Shown: positions 1 to 10,399, counted from the first letter of the stretch. The stretch is DNA of 64,000 bases from Saccharina japonica (GCA_008828725.1 MEHQ01000660.1:532804-596803), one strand, 5' to 3'. Translations and numbers: made by a program. Notes: a model not told the origin generated them from the sequence alone.

Positions 1-407
1 CGTTGTTCGTTTAGGTTTAGACAACCCTAACTGTGTAGCTACTCATTCGCTTGAAACCCGCTCTGTAATCATTTGGTCAATTTCGATTGGATATTTGCAA
101 CATGGGGTTGTGTACCCGGCCGGGATTGCAACTCTCACGTTAGAACGGTATAGGGCCGACGGGCCCATCAGCTTAGAGTCCGCCCTAAATTAGTGCCTTA
201 ACTTTATTTTGATGCATACAACATGGGGGCGTGTACCAGGCCTGGATTTCAACGTTTCCAAATATGAGGCTGTTGGGCGAGGACACTCCAGCTCACACCC
301 GTACCGTAGCACGAGTGCCGGTCGTTCCAAGAGTAAAACTAGGGAACGACAGTAAGTAGCCCCCGAAATAGGGTAGCCTTCTAAGCGTGTCGAGGACAGC
401 CACTTAC

Positions 408-1644
408 CCATCGCTGGTTCGGGGGTCGGAGCCGGAACTGGAACGGGTGCGGGGGTCGGAGCCGGAACTGGAACGGGTGCGGGGGTCGGAGCCGGAACTG
501 GAACGGGTGCGGGGGTCGGCGCCGGAACTGGAACGGGTGCGGGGGTCGGAGCCGGAACTGGAACGGGTGCGGGGGTCGGAGCGGGAACTGGAACGGGTGC
601 GGGGGTCGGAGCCGGAACTGGAACGGGAGCGGGGGTCGGAGCCGGAACTGGAACGGGTGCGGGGGTCGGAGCCGGAACTGGAACGGGTGCGGGGGTCGGA
701 GCCGGAACTGGGACGGGTGCGGGGGTCGGAGCCGGAACTGGAACGGGTGCGGGGGTCGGAGCCGGAATGGGCACGGTGGTCGGAGCTGGAGTCGGCTGGG
801 GAGTCGGAGGGGCTGGAGTGGGTCCATCGTCGGTGGGGTCCGGAGTCGGAACCGGAGCGGGTTCGGTGGTCGGAACTGGAGGCGACGGCGGAGTAGGCCC
901 GGGAGTAAGTCATTTCAGGCGATGTTCAAGGTGATCGTTCAGCGACAGCAGGCAACAGTAACAAAGACGGGAGGCCAAAAAGGGTCAAGGTTTACTGGAA
1001 TCGGGGGGAGCGTCCCGTCGCGGGAGGCCTCGTTGAAATACATTGCCTATTAACTGGCAGATGGATCCTCTGTTAAAAGGGGGGGGCGTCACATATATAC
1101 CATGTAACTCACGTGTGAAGCACTGGTTGCCACAAACGTCGGACGCGGTCCTTTCGCACGCTGATCCAACTGCACCGCAGAACCTCCTGACCGAATTGGC
1201 CGCATCCTGGTCGAAGTCGACTGGATTGTTCGCATTCAGGAGGCATACGTCCGTGAGACCAGCGGCGCACAGTGTGTTCCACGTGGTTTCACAGGTGGTG
1301 CAGTCAATAGCTGGGGTGAGATCGGTCTCCACGTCCTCTAAGGTGTCATCTCCTGAGTCCATGAGCATTCTGGATGGGCCGGCGGGACCAAATGTGTACA
1401 GCGTGTCGCGGGATGTGAGGGTCCTCACGTGGCCCCCAGCGTCGAACGTGAAGATCGATCGCAGGCCGAATTTCCAATAGGTCACTCGGTACAGCTCATC
1501 GCGACCGTCGTCCCACGTGTCGATCCTGTAGTTAGTCCTGTAGGTTCGGACAGTTATCCTCCTCCGGGATTGCGCTTCCGCTGTGAAGAGTACGGCTGCC
1601 AGCGTGAGCAGGGTCGCTACTCGGGTTGCACTTGAGCGCCCCAT
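408..1644 (-). CDS. Secreted Cys-rich protein with Pro-rich decapeptide repeat (partial, spliced)
   Basis: Exon 1 runs 1644 to 996 and starts at the ATG at 1644. It encodes a clear signal peptide ([20 protein letters not shown], then a TAEAQ cleavage region) and a mature domain with about ten cysteines, including CTTC and CGNQC, which suggests a disulfide-bonded extracellular domain. Unspliced, the frame stops at 985. I infer a donor at 995 (CCA/GTAAAC) and an acceptor at 876 (CCTCCAG/TT). This joins exon 1 in frame to 875-408, a Pro-rich linker followed by about twelve copies of [10 protein letters not shown] encoded by a 30-bp minisatellite. A textbook donor (ATGG/GTAAGT) begins at 407, so more exons probably lie below 407 or outside the window; reading through instead would end at 190. 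The role is likely cell-wall or extracellular-matrix. The family is not recognised. Exon 1 is fairly sure; the exon 2 join is inference. Confidence 0.55.
418..778. repeat. 30-bp minisatellite, about 12 units
   Basis: The unit is gggggtcggagccggaactg plus gaacgggtgc, repeated head to tail with few point differences. Its length is a multiple of three, so all three minus frames stay open. The frame joined to the secreted protein reads [10 protein letters not shown]. Unit number probably varies between individuals. Confidence 0.95.
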
Positions 1645-2464
1645 CAGTGCTGCTCATGGCCGGACGAAACGTTGAGCGTGGTCATAGTTAGCGTTGAACG
1701 CAAGGGTGTGTGCCGCGGTCAGCGGTTAATTCCCCTAGGCTACTTCTTATAGCCTCTCTTAAACCTAAAAAAGTTATCTAGTGCAACGTTCATCAGCGAC
1801 ATGAGGTCCTGGAATGCTTCTTCTTCGCGGTCCAATAATTTTCACGATCACCTTACTGCCGCTCTTACTGCTGTGGATATGCTACTTCTCGTTTATATCA
1901 CTACTGCCTTGTTACTTTTAGACACACCTGTGGTATGGAGACGACGTGAGTCCCAGAGTGAAATACATATATACAATAAAATATATACATGGCGGGCGGC
2001 GCAAGGTCAACAATGCGCTACTTATATCATGATATTTGATCTCCCTTATACAGGGGAGAATCGGCCGAACCAACAGGCGATCGATTTTCCAGAATCGACA
2101 ATTCATTGAAAATCATTTGCAACCGCCCCACCCAGCTTTCAAAACAGGTCATCAACCTTGGCATTACTCGCTATAACTCGTTCGTACTTTTCATCGAATG
2201 TAAGCTGTTTGATGTCGGGATATATGTAAGTACCAGATACGTACTTATGTATGATCATTTATATTCTACGTATATAGCATTATCATGCTTAAACCTTTCA
2301 CCATTAGCATGAAAGTGCCTTACCAAATGACATCGACGGCGGGGCTTGGGTAGTGGTCGTGAGTTTGAATCTCGAACGTTCTCATGTCGAGAAACTGATA
2401 ACACACTCTTCCTTGAGGCCGCAAACAATGCTAAGGGGGCCCTTCGCTTCTAAAAAAAGAGTGC
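1645..2464. other. No gene seen; possible tRNA-like fragment
   Basis: AT-rich stretch with short chance frames only. Around 2336-2385 there is a B-box-like GAGTTTGAATCTC preceded by a G-rich arm, which may be a decayed tRNA-derived SINE head. Nothing else can be supported. Confidence 0.4.
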
Positions 2465-2745
2465 TTGAGTGTTCAAACAAAACATGTTTCGTCTTTTTTA
2501 CAACAGCAATAATATTTCAGGTACTATAACACCATATCCGTACCCCTTATTAAGGAACACTGCATAGCTCCAGTTCTAATGCTCAGATCTCCGACCGACC
2601 ACCGCATAGCTAGTTCGTTATAGACTCTAGGAGGTGTTGGGGCTCTTGGATCTGAAAGGGGGCGTAGATATTGCTGTGTCTGTATCACGAAACGAAAGTG
2701 CTCCGCCGCAAGACTTTTGATCGTTTCGGAGCTCCTGTTTGGGTT
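2465..2745 (+). repeat. Dispersed repeat R4, copy 1
   Basis: About 280 bp resembling 19205-19505 and, in part, 33208-33350. Shared blocks include acagcaataatatttcaggt, a catagctccagttctaatgc block and a gaaacgaaagtgctc block that can form a stem with a nearby tcgtttcg. No coding potential or clear target duplication was seen. Class unknown. Confidence 0.6.
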
Positions 2746-2904
2746 TTCACAGACCTTTTAAGTAGAACAAAACACCAAAACAACGTAGAAAAGAGCCAGA
2801 AAGCCCCCCTCATAACGTATGGTTTACTTTAAAGCCGCACGGGAACAGACTTGCACCCAATAAGAAACAACAATATACGCGACTTTCGACCTTTTTTTCT
2901 ATCT

Positions 2905-3460
2905 GTGTGTGTGTGTTCTTCACATTAAACCTTCCTTTCTACCCGTCGACATCCAGCACACCCAGTGTCCGTGCCGATTCATCATCCTAAAAAGGTACCA
3001 GTTCTTCTGTGGTCACAAAACTACGACACAGAGATACTACGCTCAGTGCAGTAAGCAGAGCAGACAATACAATGCCATATACGACAGTCTGCTCTGCTTT
3101 ACTGCACTGAGCGCAGCCGCCGTAAAACCGCCCGCTCAGGCGACCTGCCCGCAAAAAAAAACTCGTGATTCCCAGTGGAAACCCCACACAATTTGACACA
3201 CAGCGAATTCGCACACACACGACCAGCAACACACAAGCAACTACGCTGCTAATACTGCTGCTGTACACACGACACCCAGCAGCAGTGACATAGAGCGGGC
3301 ACGCAGACACACCGCTGGCGCTCATAACATCACACTTATCAGTTAGTTGGCAGTTGGAGTGTTTTTGTGTTTGCTGGGCTCTAGAAATATCCCTCTTGTA
3401 CTACGAGTACTCGTACTTGTATTTGACCAACGGTTTTTATTATCTGCATTTATGTACACG
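2905..3460 (-). mobile_element. LINE-type 3' end (F1 copy a)
   Basis: Read on the minus strand this ends in ggtttaatgtgaagaac followed by an (AC)n tail. Its last ~130 bases are clearly related to the 3' end of the large LINEs in this window (35531-35660 and 52440-52570): a gtgaccacaga block, then cactgggtgt, then the same terminal tail. It contains a 25-bp inverted repeat (3041-3065 against 3087-3112) that can form a hairpin. The segment 3110-3460 recurs inverted at 4133-4478. Probably a 5'-truncated member of a related LINE subfamily, or a SINE that borrowed the tail. Confidence 0.65.
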
Positions 3461-3551
3461 TTTGAAAGGCACAACAGTAGTACAGTAGTACGAGTTTAAC
3501 CTGCTGGCATTTACTTAGAGTGCGTGCTTTTAACACTAAATTCACAAGTAT

Positions 3552-3760
3552 ACAAGTGTGTGTGTGCTGTGTTCTTCACATTAAACCTTCCTTTCTACCC
3601 GTCGACATCCAGCACACCCAGTGTCCGTGCCGATTCTTCATCCTAAAAAGGTACCAGTTCTGTGGTCACAAAACTACGACCCAGAGATACTACACTCAGT
3701 GCAGTAAGCAGAGCAGACAATGCAACGCCATATACGACAGGCAATACCTACCCCGCTAGC
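3552..3760 (-). mobile_element. LINE-type 3' end (F1 copy b)
   Basis: Nearly the same as copy a over its terminal ~200 bases (caccttcctttctacccgtc-type block in plus sense, cagtgcagtaagcagagcag). It is cut at the point where an A/G-rich tract starts (3775 on). Confidence 0.65.
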
Positions 3761-4132
3761 AATCCAGGTGCATGCAAGAGAAAAAAAGAGAAAAAAGAAA
3801 AAAGCGAAAAGAAAAAATAATAAAAAGTATGACACCGAGACTGCCCGTTTTTGTTTCCCCTGTCCTGGTCTGCTTTTTTCTTTTTTCACTGCGGGTACTT
3901 ACAGTACGGACATATATTTGCAGCAGCAGGGCTACACAGCTCCTGAGCACGACTAGCTAACTTGCGCTGTACCAGCTGCTAATAATGCTACGTACTTGTA
4001 CTGCTGTGCTGCTGGCTGCTGGTTCACGAGTGTCTCGTTGGTTCCGCCAGAGTTCGTCTTCAAACATCGCCCAACTGCCAACTAACTGCTTCATATGATG
4101 TCATGAGCGCCAGCGATACGAGTACATAAATG

Positions 4133-4478
4133 CAGATAATAAAAACCGTTGGTCAAATACAAGTACGAGTAGAACAAGAGGAAAAATTCTAGAGCCCAGC
4201 AAACACAAAAACAACCAAACTGCCAACTAACTGATAAGTGTGATTTTATGAGCGCCAGCGGTGTGTCTGCGTGCCCGCTCTATGTCAATGCTGCTGGGTG
4301 TCGTATGTACAGCAGCAGTAGTAGCAGCGTAGTTGCTTGTGTGTTGCTGGTTGCTTGTGTGTGCAACTTCGCACAGGTGTCAAATTGTGTGGGGTTTCCA
4401 CTGGGAATCATGAGTTTTTTTTGCGGGCAGGTTCTTAAAGTTCGCCTGAGCGGGCGGTTTTACGGCGGCTGCAGGCAA
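4133..4478 (+). repeat. Inverted partner of 3110-3460
   Basis: This is the reverse complement of 3110-3460 with a few differences, giving a ~345-bp inverted pair separated by about 670 bp. A third partial block (ctgccaactaactg ... atgagcgccagcg) lies at 4073-4117. It continues into the tgctagcaatccaggtgcat block, also seen at 3757 and 5648. Confidence 0.7.
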
Positions 4479-4675
4479 GGCCTACCCTGCTAGCAATCCA
4501 GGTGCATGCAAGAGAAAAAAAGAGAAAAGAAAGAAAAAAGCGAAAAGGAAAAATAGTAGAAAGTAAACATACTGAAGCAAATCAACAATCAAGCAACCAA
4601 ACAAAAGCATGACAAAATGAAAAGAAAAGAAAAAAAATGTCGTGCTTCTCCCAGATGAGATGCGACATCTAGTTA

Positions 4676-4728
4676 AAAGAAACCAAATGAAATGAAACGA
4701 AACGAAATGAAATGAAATGAACCGAAAA
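4676..4728. repeat. GAAAT-type microsatellite
   Basis: Runs of aaatg/aaacg pentamers, directly followed by the poly-T tail of the SINE copy on the minus strand. Confidence 0.7.
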
Positions 4729-4736
4729 AAAACATC

Positions 4737-5092
4737 TTGTTTTTTTTTGTTTTTTTTTTGTCCATCCCATTTATTATCTTCGCCCTTCCTTTCTCTCTCC
4801 TCCCTAGTCGAAACTCAGATCCGGGGTCACAAAGTAGGCTCCTCTCCCTCCTCCCCCACTACGGTTCTTGCCTTGCATTTTTATCGCGAGAAGACTTCAG
4901 CCTTTCCTTCCCTCGTCGACTCGCATCGAATTGTGCCTACCCACGCTACTATTAATTGACGCTCTCAGCAGTTGATTCCGTTTTTTTATTTATTTTTGCA
5001 AATAAACTCAAAAGTCCGACCCACGTGAGATTCGAACTCCCGACATCAACGTTCAGAAGCGTTCGAGGTTACCTCTAGACCATCGGGGCGAC
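4737..5092 (-). mobile_element. tRNA-derived SINE, copy 1 (whole-looking)
   Basis: The minus strand carries a tRNA-like head at 5092-5014, with an A box TGGTCTAGAGG (rc of 5072-5082) and a B box like GAGTTCGAATCTC (rc of 5027-5040). The acceptor stem no longer pairs well. A body follows with landmarks gtcgacgaggg, gaccccggatctgag and gataataaatgggatgg, then an A-rich tail (poly-T on the plus strand at 4737-4760). The same body recurs at 10400-10604, 26780-27095, 42420-42589 and 63835-64000. Confidence 0.75.
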
Positions 5093-5419
5093 CGACCGCT
5101 AGTGTTCATTGAAAAATAAGCGACCAATTTCTGCACGAGTAGTGAATATGAGCTAATGTTGGAGCTCGACAAGACACAAGATGTTTAACAGCCGATTGTC
5201 CGAAATTGAGAAGTGCCTTTTGCCTTTTCGATGAGAAGGAAAATCGAAAATATTGGGTTTTGAATTGTAAGAGATGTACTTCCCTCACAGTCAAGATTAG
5301 CACTGTAAACTATTTTCAGTTATGACAGCCGTCAATGGCAAAAAAAAACGAAATCGGCATCGGCAGTCCCAAGATGTCGAATATCAAAACCGGGATTTCT
5401 GGGGGAGGTACCTCGTACT

Positions 5420-5512
5420 CCCTTATATCCTCTGTTTTACGAGCCTGTCAAGGTTGATTTGGATTTTTTTCGTGGATCGATACCTGCCATCGAGAAAAAA
5501 TATTATTAACCC
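5420..5512 (+). repeat. Dispersed repeat R6, copy 1
   Basis: The blocks tatcctctgttt, cctgtcaaggttga and gatcgatacctgccatcgag match 17690-17775 in the same order. Short and non-coding; class unknown. Confidence 0.5.
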
Positions 5513-5548
5513 TTGCGTCGCATGTTGAGCTGCGTTCAACAGAGGCCG

Positions 5549-5568
5549 ATCCACTAATTAATGCCCTG
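5549..5568. mobile_element. Terminal fragment of hAT-like element
   Basis: cactaattaatgccctg matches the right terminus of the hAT-like element at 8531-8979. No matching left end was found, so this is probably a broken copy. Confidence 0.5.
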
Positions 5569-5579
5569 GTGTGCTAAAG

Positions 5580-5628
5580 CTGTCGACGGGTAGAAAGGAA
5601 GGTATGATGTGAAGAATACACACGTATA
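5580..5628 (+). mobile_element. LINE-type 3' tail (F1 copy d, short)
   Basis: gtcgacgggtagaaaggaag, then gtatgatgtgaagaatacac: the terminal ~50 bases of the F1/LINE 3' end. It directly abuts the hAT-like terminal fragment. Confidence 0.5.
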
Positions 5629-5745
5629 CGACCGGCACGACATATCCTGCTAGCAATCCAGCTGCGTGAGAAGGAAAAAGGAAAGGAAAGAAAAAACGAA
5701 AATATTATAATCAATAAATATACTCGTATAAATATATACGTATAT

Positions 5746-6780
5746 TTTGGGGGATTTTACAAAAAGGGGTACACCCCCCCTATATCGTGACAAAAAGGGG
5801 GATATCGGTTTTCTCCGCCGGGTACGCCTATGTACTCTGTCAAATCGACTCGAAAATAAAACGTGATGCGTTTGCCACACTCACATGTCACCTCCTTACC
5901 ATCCACATTTTTTTTTTTTTTGCATATGTTTAGCGGGTTAACGAGAGCGATCAAAAGGGGGGTGTGAGCATATCCCCCTTTTTGTTATGCCTATGCGAGG
6001 GTATCTCCCTTTCCATCTACTTAGTTTGGGAAAGTCCCCCTTTTTACGTAACGTCCCCCTTTTTGTCACGCTGCGGAGATATATCCCCCTTTCTGTGTCA
6101 AAAAGACCACGGGTAAGTGACCACTGCATGTTCTGGTTGTTGTGGCACGCCCAACAGACGACGTCTAACGTCGAAAAGACCAACGGCCCATGCCTAGGCA
6201 AACGTGGTAAGCAGATCAGCATGCGTGATGTACGTATTATACATATCACAAATGATTCCGTGAGTACTGCCTGCACACCATATTCGAGAGAAGGCCCTGT
6301 AACAAGCACATCTGGTTCAGAATCAATCTTGTTTTTCAGGTGTGGCCCTGCAAATCAATGCATTACAATAAAATTGGTTGGCGCCCTGAGCCCTGTGGGT
6401 CTCAAAACTCACCAACATACATACGAGTATACGTAAATATGTACGTACAAAAGGATAGTAGTACTCCTCTGGTACTACTGCTCGCTGCTGTACCTATATG
6501 CAGTAGTGCCAGTACCGCCGTATACGTATACGCGTATATCAGGTACGTACCATAGCGTAAAGGAGAGGAGAGTCTTATTGTACCAGGAAGTGAGCTGTTG
6601 AGCTGTTCGGTCAGAGTGCGTGGTTAATATATGAATATGAGTATACCGTTATTGCGCTGGGCCGTTTAATTGATGTTGACGACCGCCTCTTTAACGAGAA
6701 CCTCGCCGCCGGTGCTTGGTAGCGTCCCCCCTTTTGTTACGATATATAGGGGGTGTCCCCCTTTTTGTCAAATGCCCAAA
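5746..6780. mobile_element. 1.0-kb element with ~55-bp inverted ends
   Basis: The left end (ttttacaaaaaggggtacac, then cccctatatcgtgacaaaaa) and the reverse complement of the right end (tttgacaaaaagggggacac, then ccctatatatcgtaacaaaa) align over about 55 bases at roughly 80%. The motif acaaaaaggggg or its complement occurs about nine times, clustered towards the ends (5759, 5789, 5952, 5974, 6040, 6053, 6082, 6723, 6750). This is the layout of subterminal transposase-binding repeats. No convincing transposase frame or target duplication was seen. Most likely a non-autonomous DNA transposon of unassigned superfamily. Confidence 0.6.
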
Positions 6781-7332
6781 TTAATACGTAGCGAAAGACA
6801 AGGAAATAAAGTGTCGTGTTTCCCCTGGAGATGTGACAGACAAGACATCGTAACGCAAAATGAAAATAAAATAAAATGGACGTAAACAGACAGAGGGAAA
6901 CTGGGAACAAAAGGAACGGATAGGCAACCGAAGCACAAAGTCTCCAGGCAACCGAGGCGGATTTTATGCCGGTATTGCAGTCAGGTTCTGCCAACTCGTC
7001 TGTCTGGTGCCTTGCTACCTCGAGGTCTGCCGTCTTAGTTCTGATTTCTTCAGCCGCGGATTCCCTACGATGATTGCCCCCCCCCCCCCGGCCGCCCAAA
7101 CGACGAATGTGTGGCGCTTCCTACATACTCAATTCCGCATATTCTTCCTAGTAAAAAAAAAAAGACAATACGTACGTAGAAGTCCTGTGGATGAAATAAC
7201 AGGAACAAAGATGGATATATATGACACGAAGCCAAACAAACGATGAAATCCTACTATTAATATTAATATTATAAAATAGGAAATCTGGCAAGGACAGACA
7301 GAAAAACAAAGAAAAAAAGCGAGCACGTCTTA
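6781..7332. other. No gene seen
   Basis: Only a poly-C run (7078-7088) and a poly-A run stand out. No coding, RNA or repeat family could be supported. Confidence 0.5.
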
Positions 7333-7817
7333 GGCTGTTTCTTAAGGAAGTTCGATTTGTTTTTTTCAGCCCATTATTGATGTTTTTGACCGGGAACGCG
7401 GGCTAATCGGCCGTGCGCTTCTCGGGATGAGTGCGCCCAACATCTCAGAGGTATACAACGCAAAAAACCGCTTCTCCATCGAAGCATTTTCAAGTTCTTG
7501 AGGTATGTGGCATTTCGAATAATATCCAACAAATAACATTCCAGAAGCACAAACTATTCAACATTTCCGTAATTTCTGACTCGGAAGTACCTTCAAATTG
7601 TATTTGATGTCTATTGTTCAATTTGAGAAAAAGCTGGATATTTCAAACTGCTTCGATAGAGAAGCGGATTTTTGCGTTGGATACCTGTGGGATGGAAGGG
7701 GAATGCATTCCGAGAAGCGCACGACCCTTTCGACGGCGTTCCGGGTCAAAAACATCAATAAATGGCCGAAAAAAACAAATCGAACTGAAACAAATCGAAC
7801 TTCCCTAAGAAACAGCC
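7333..7817. mobile_element. PIF/Harbinger-like foldback MITE
   Basis: Starts GGCTGTTTCTTAAGGAAGTT and ends in its reverse complement (aacttccctaagaaacagcc). It is flanked on both sides by TTA (7330-7332, 7818-7820), the target duplication typical of PIF/Harbinger elements, whose ends also commonly start GG..TGTTT. The inverted arms extend about 170 bp inward: the cgcaaaaaaccgcttctc block near 7480 pairs with gagaagcggatttttgcg near 7660. Most of the element therefore folds back around a ~150-bp loop. No transposase frame. Confidence 0.8.
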
Positions 7818-8530
7818 TTACCCTGCAATTAATTGGTACTTCGAACCCCGCTAGCCTAGCACGTGCATACGTGCCAATCATACGGCTGGTGCTTGACGGG
7901 TCTTGTCTGCCTACTGCATTACAATATTACAATGTAGTAGTACCAGGTACAGAGTTGCAGAAACAAAAACACGAAATCGCACAGGTTAACACTCAGGTTC
8001 GGACTTCGGCTAAATGATCAACCTTTAAACAAATCGAGAAAACGAAAACGAAAATGCCGATACGTGCCTAGACTATTCGCCACGACACGCGTGCGGAGGC
8101 TACCCTTTTTTTTGTTTATTTTTTCCCATCGCAGTTCAGCTCAAAGCAAGTTCGCAAAATGAAGCTCTACAGATGTCGCCCGTTCTCAAATATCATGCGG
8201 CAAATTCGAGAATACGAAAACAGAGACGCAGATACTATTCGCCACGATTCGCGTGCGGGGTCGAGCTGATTTAGTTCAACATTTGTTCCCGTCGCACTTC
8301 AGCTCGAAAGCAAGTTCGAGGAATGAAGCTCTCCAGCTGTCGCGTCTTCTCAAGTATCATCCGGCACCGCAGCACCACAGAGTTGCATCGAGCCTATTCA
8401 TAGCTGTACACAGGCACTTGTAGAGGAGCCTACTCCCCAATCGATCGATCTAACCCCGTCCTACCTACTGTACGCATCCTAGAAAGCATCATCACCTGTA
8501 GCGTTGGACTGCTGCTGCTGCTGTACCTAC
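7818..8530. other. No gene seen; weak ~185-bp direct duplication
   Basis: Two similar blocks with gaaaacg, ttcgccacgacacgcgtgcgg / ttcgccacgattcgcgtgcgg, cagctc-aaagcaagttcg and atgaagctc lie near 8040-8170 and 8210-8330. A decayed tandem duplication. No gene. Confidence 0.45.
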
Positions 8531-8979
8531 CAGGGCATTAATTAGTGGGTCGGGGTCTGTTGCGCGCAGCGCAACAGGCGACTCAAGGAGTGTTGCGCGC
8601 ACCGCAACACGCCTGAGGCGCGTGTTGCGCGCCGCAGGCGCCCCCAGGCCCCCCCCCCCCCCCCCCCCCGCCGCCACCGCCGCCGCCGGAGGCGAAAAAA
8701 GCGAAAAAATGGCGATCTTTGGGCGAATGTACGCCTAAAAAGCCTAAAAGATGTCCAATTACGACTATTTATCAAGAAAAAAAGACCCCCAAATTTTTTT
8801 CTCGACCGCGGCGAGAAAAAAAAGCGCAACAATTTTTTTAGTCTGCGGCGAAAATGTTGCGCGCCCAAAAACGCGTGTTGCGCTGCGCGCAACTAGCCTC
8901 GCGGCGACTGTTGCGCAAAACCGTTATTTTGGCCAAATATTGCGCCAGCGCAACAGCGCAACACCTAATTAATGCCCTG
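8531..8979. mobile_element. hAT-like non-autonomous element
   Basis: Ends are CAGGGCATTAATTAG and its reverse complement. It is flanked by a perfect 8-bp target duplication, gtacctac (8523-8530 and 8980-8987). CAGGG-type ends with 8-bp duplications are the hAT signature. The inside is extremely biased: many TTGCGC/GCGCAAC palindromic motifs crowd both ends, a run of about 20 C lies near 8650-8669, and a GCC/GGC tract follows. Frames across it (for example 8542-8892) are low-complexity and not transposase. Sharp ends and an intact duplication suggest a fairly young insertion. Confidence 0.88.
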
Positions 8980-9087
8980 GTACCTACAACCACATGCTCT
9001 AAAACGGGTTTTATATATAAGGGCTACAGCCTACAGCCTAAAATAGGGAACCGCTGTTAGCTGCTAGGCACTGCTGTTCCTGGATTC

Positions 9088-9200
9088 TGGGCTTACGTTA
9101 GGTCCACGCCCTGGGCCACGTCGAACTGACGACCTTCTAATCATAGCGTTGCGGCGAGGAGAATCTGGTTGGCCTATTCACGCGCCGTCCTCATATATTC
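9088..9200 (-). repeat. Possible tRNA-derived fragment
   Basis: The minus strand shows a B-box-like CAGTTCGACGTGG preceded by a cgctatgattagaaggtc arm. It looks like a decayed tRNA-related head. No functional cloverleaf could be drawn. Confidence 0.25.
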
Positions 9201-9599
9201 AAAAAAAATAAAAAAACAACAACAGCTGTGAGCTCGAGGATTTCGTCGAAGCTCATCTTTGCTAGCTTGAGTGTAATACTTCGATCGCGCGTACTTACGG
9301 ATTTTATATGTCCTCATGTAGCATGTACATCCCGTATCAGGGGGACACAATCTGAGGCTGTAGAATTCAGGAAGTAGTGTGTGTCTATTTGTGGGGGGAG
9401 AAATAATTCAAAAATAAATTAAAATTAAAATTAAACAGTCAAAAATAAACGTACCAGGTATACTATAGTGTTCCGACAAGTTGACGTCATAGAGTGGGTC
9501 TACTTACTTGTAGCTATGTATGGTATATAAGAAGAGGTGTGCGAGGACAGGTTATGGAGTAAAACTTAAAAGCACCTGGATGAATTTAATTAATTAGTG

Positions 9600-10330
9600 A
9601 TTTGGGTTTTTAATAGTGTGCCATACCTTCCCTTTTTCCCCTCGCTGCCTCGGCAAGGTCTTTGCTTTGGCATGGCCCATAGCGAGGGGGGGGGTCTTTC
9701 TAGCGAGCAAGGCTAGGCTCACCCTCAAGCGGACCGATACCTTCTTGCTGCTGCGCACCCGCCGCGAAGCGTGTGCAGCGGTAGAGTTGGATCGGCACTG
9801 GTGCGTTAGGCGCAAAAGTTCAGATGCACGGGCCTTTTTGGCCGTCGGTGTAGACAGCAATGTCCATCTCACTTTTGTGCGCGGAGGCAGACGCCATCAG
9901 AAAGGTGGACGGACACTATGTACACGGCCCTAGGTGTGTTTGCTAGAGGGAGCTGTACTGTCTCAGTAACCTGGCTTCGCCATCAAAGAAGGAGGGAGCG
10001 TGTGGCGACGAGCTGTTGTTTGGACTGGTCAATCCCTTCAGCGCGAGAATTTTTATTTTCCAGACCAAGCCCCCTGAGTGCAACGAGGGAGAAAGCGAGG
10101 AGCCGACTGGGAAGGACAACAACGGGAGCGAGCACGGACGGAGCAGGTCGAGTGTGGTCGTGCTAGGACTCGCCAAGTGGCACCGGAGCGGCGCGCCGGA
10201 TCACAGCAGCACGCCGCAGCAGCAGCACAGCAGCGCGGAGCAGCCATCCGGAGCACGGACGACATCGACCCGTNTCAGGCGGGCCCGGAAGCCGTTTCCG
10301 GTGTACATTACGCAGTGTACCTATAAATGG
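9600..10330. other. GC-rich island with open frames, coding status unclear
   Basis: Compositionally unlike its AT-rich flanks. Plus-strand frames at 9616-9933 (containing ACAAVELDRHWCVRRKSSDA) and 10016-10354 look more protein-like than surrounding chance frames, but neither carries a recognised domain. It may hold exons or a promoter/CpG-like region. It includes an ambiguous base at 10274. Confidence 0.25.
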
Positions 10331-10399
10331 CTCAAAGTGCGTAGGTATACCTAATTTTGGCTAATGCTCTTTTAACTTTATATGACAAAAAAAAACAAA

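Noticed and set aside
387-913. Long plus- and minus-strand frames over the 30-bp minisatellite (poly [10 protein letters not shown], poly [10 protein letters not shown], poly [10 protein letters not shown])
   Set aside because: A three-divisible repeat keeps every frame open. Only the [10 protein letters not shown] frame connects to a signal-peptide exon.
5014-5092. Functional tRNA-Arg(TCT)-like gene
   Set aside because: A and B boxes are present but the acceptor stem fails to pair and the anticodon loop has the wrong size. It heads a SINE body.
5938-6309. 123-codon minus frame inside the 1-kb element as a transposase
   Set aside because: No DDE-type spacing or domain; it overlaps a plus frame of similar length.
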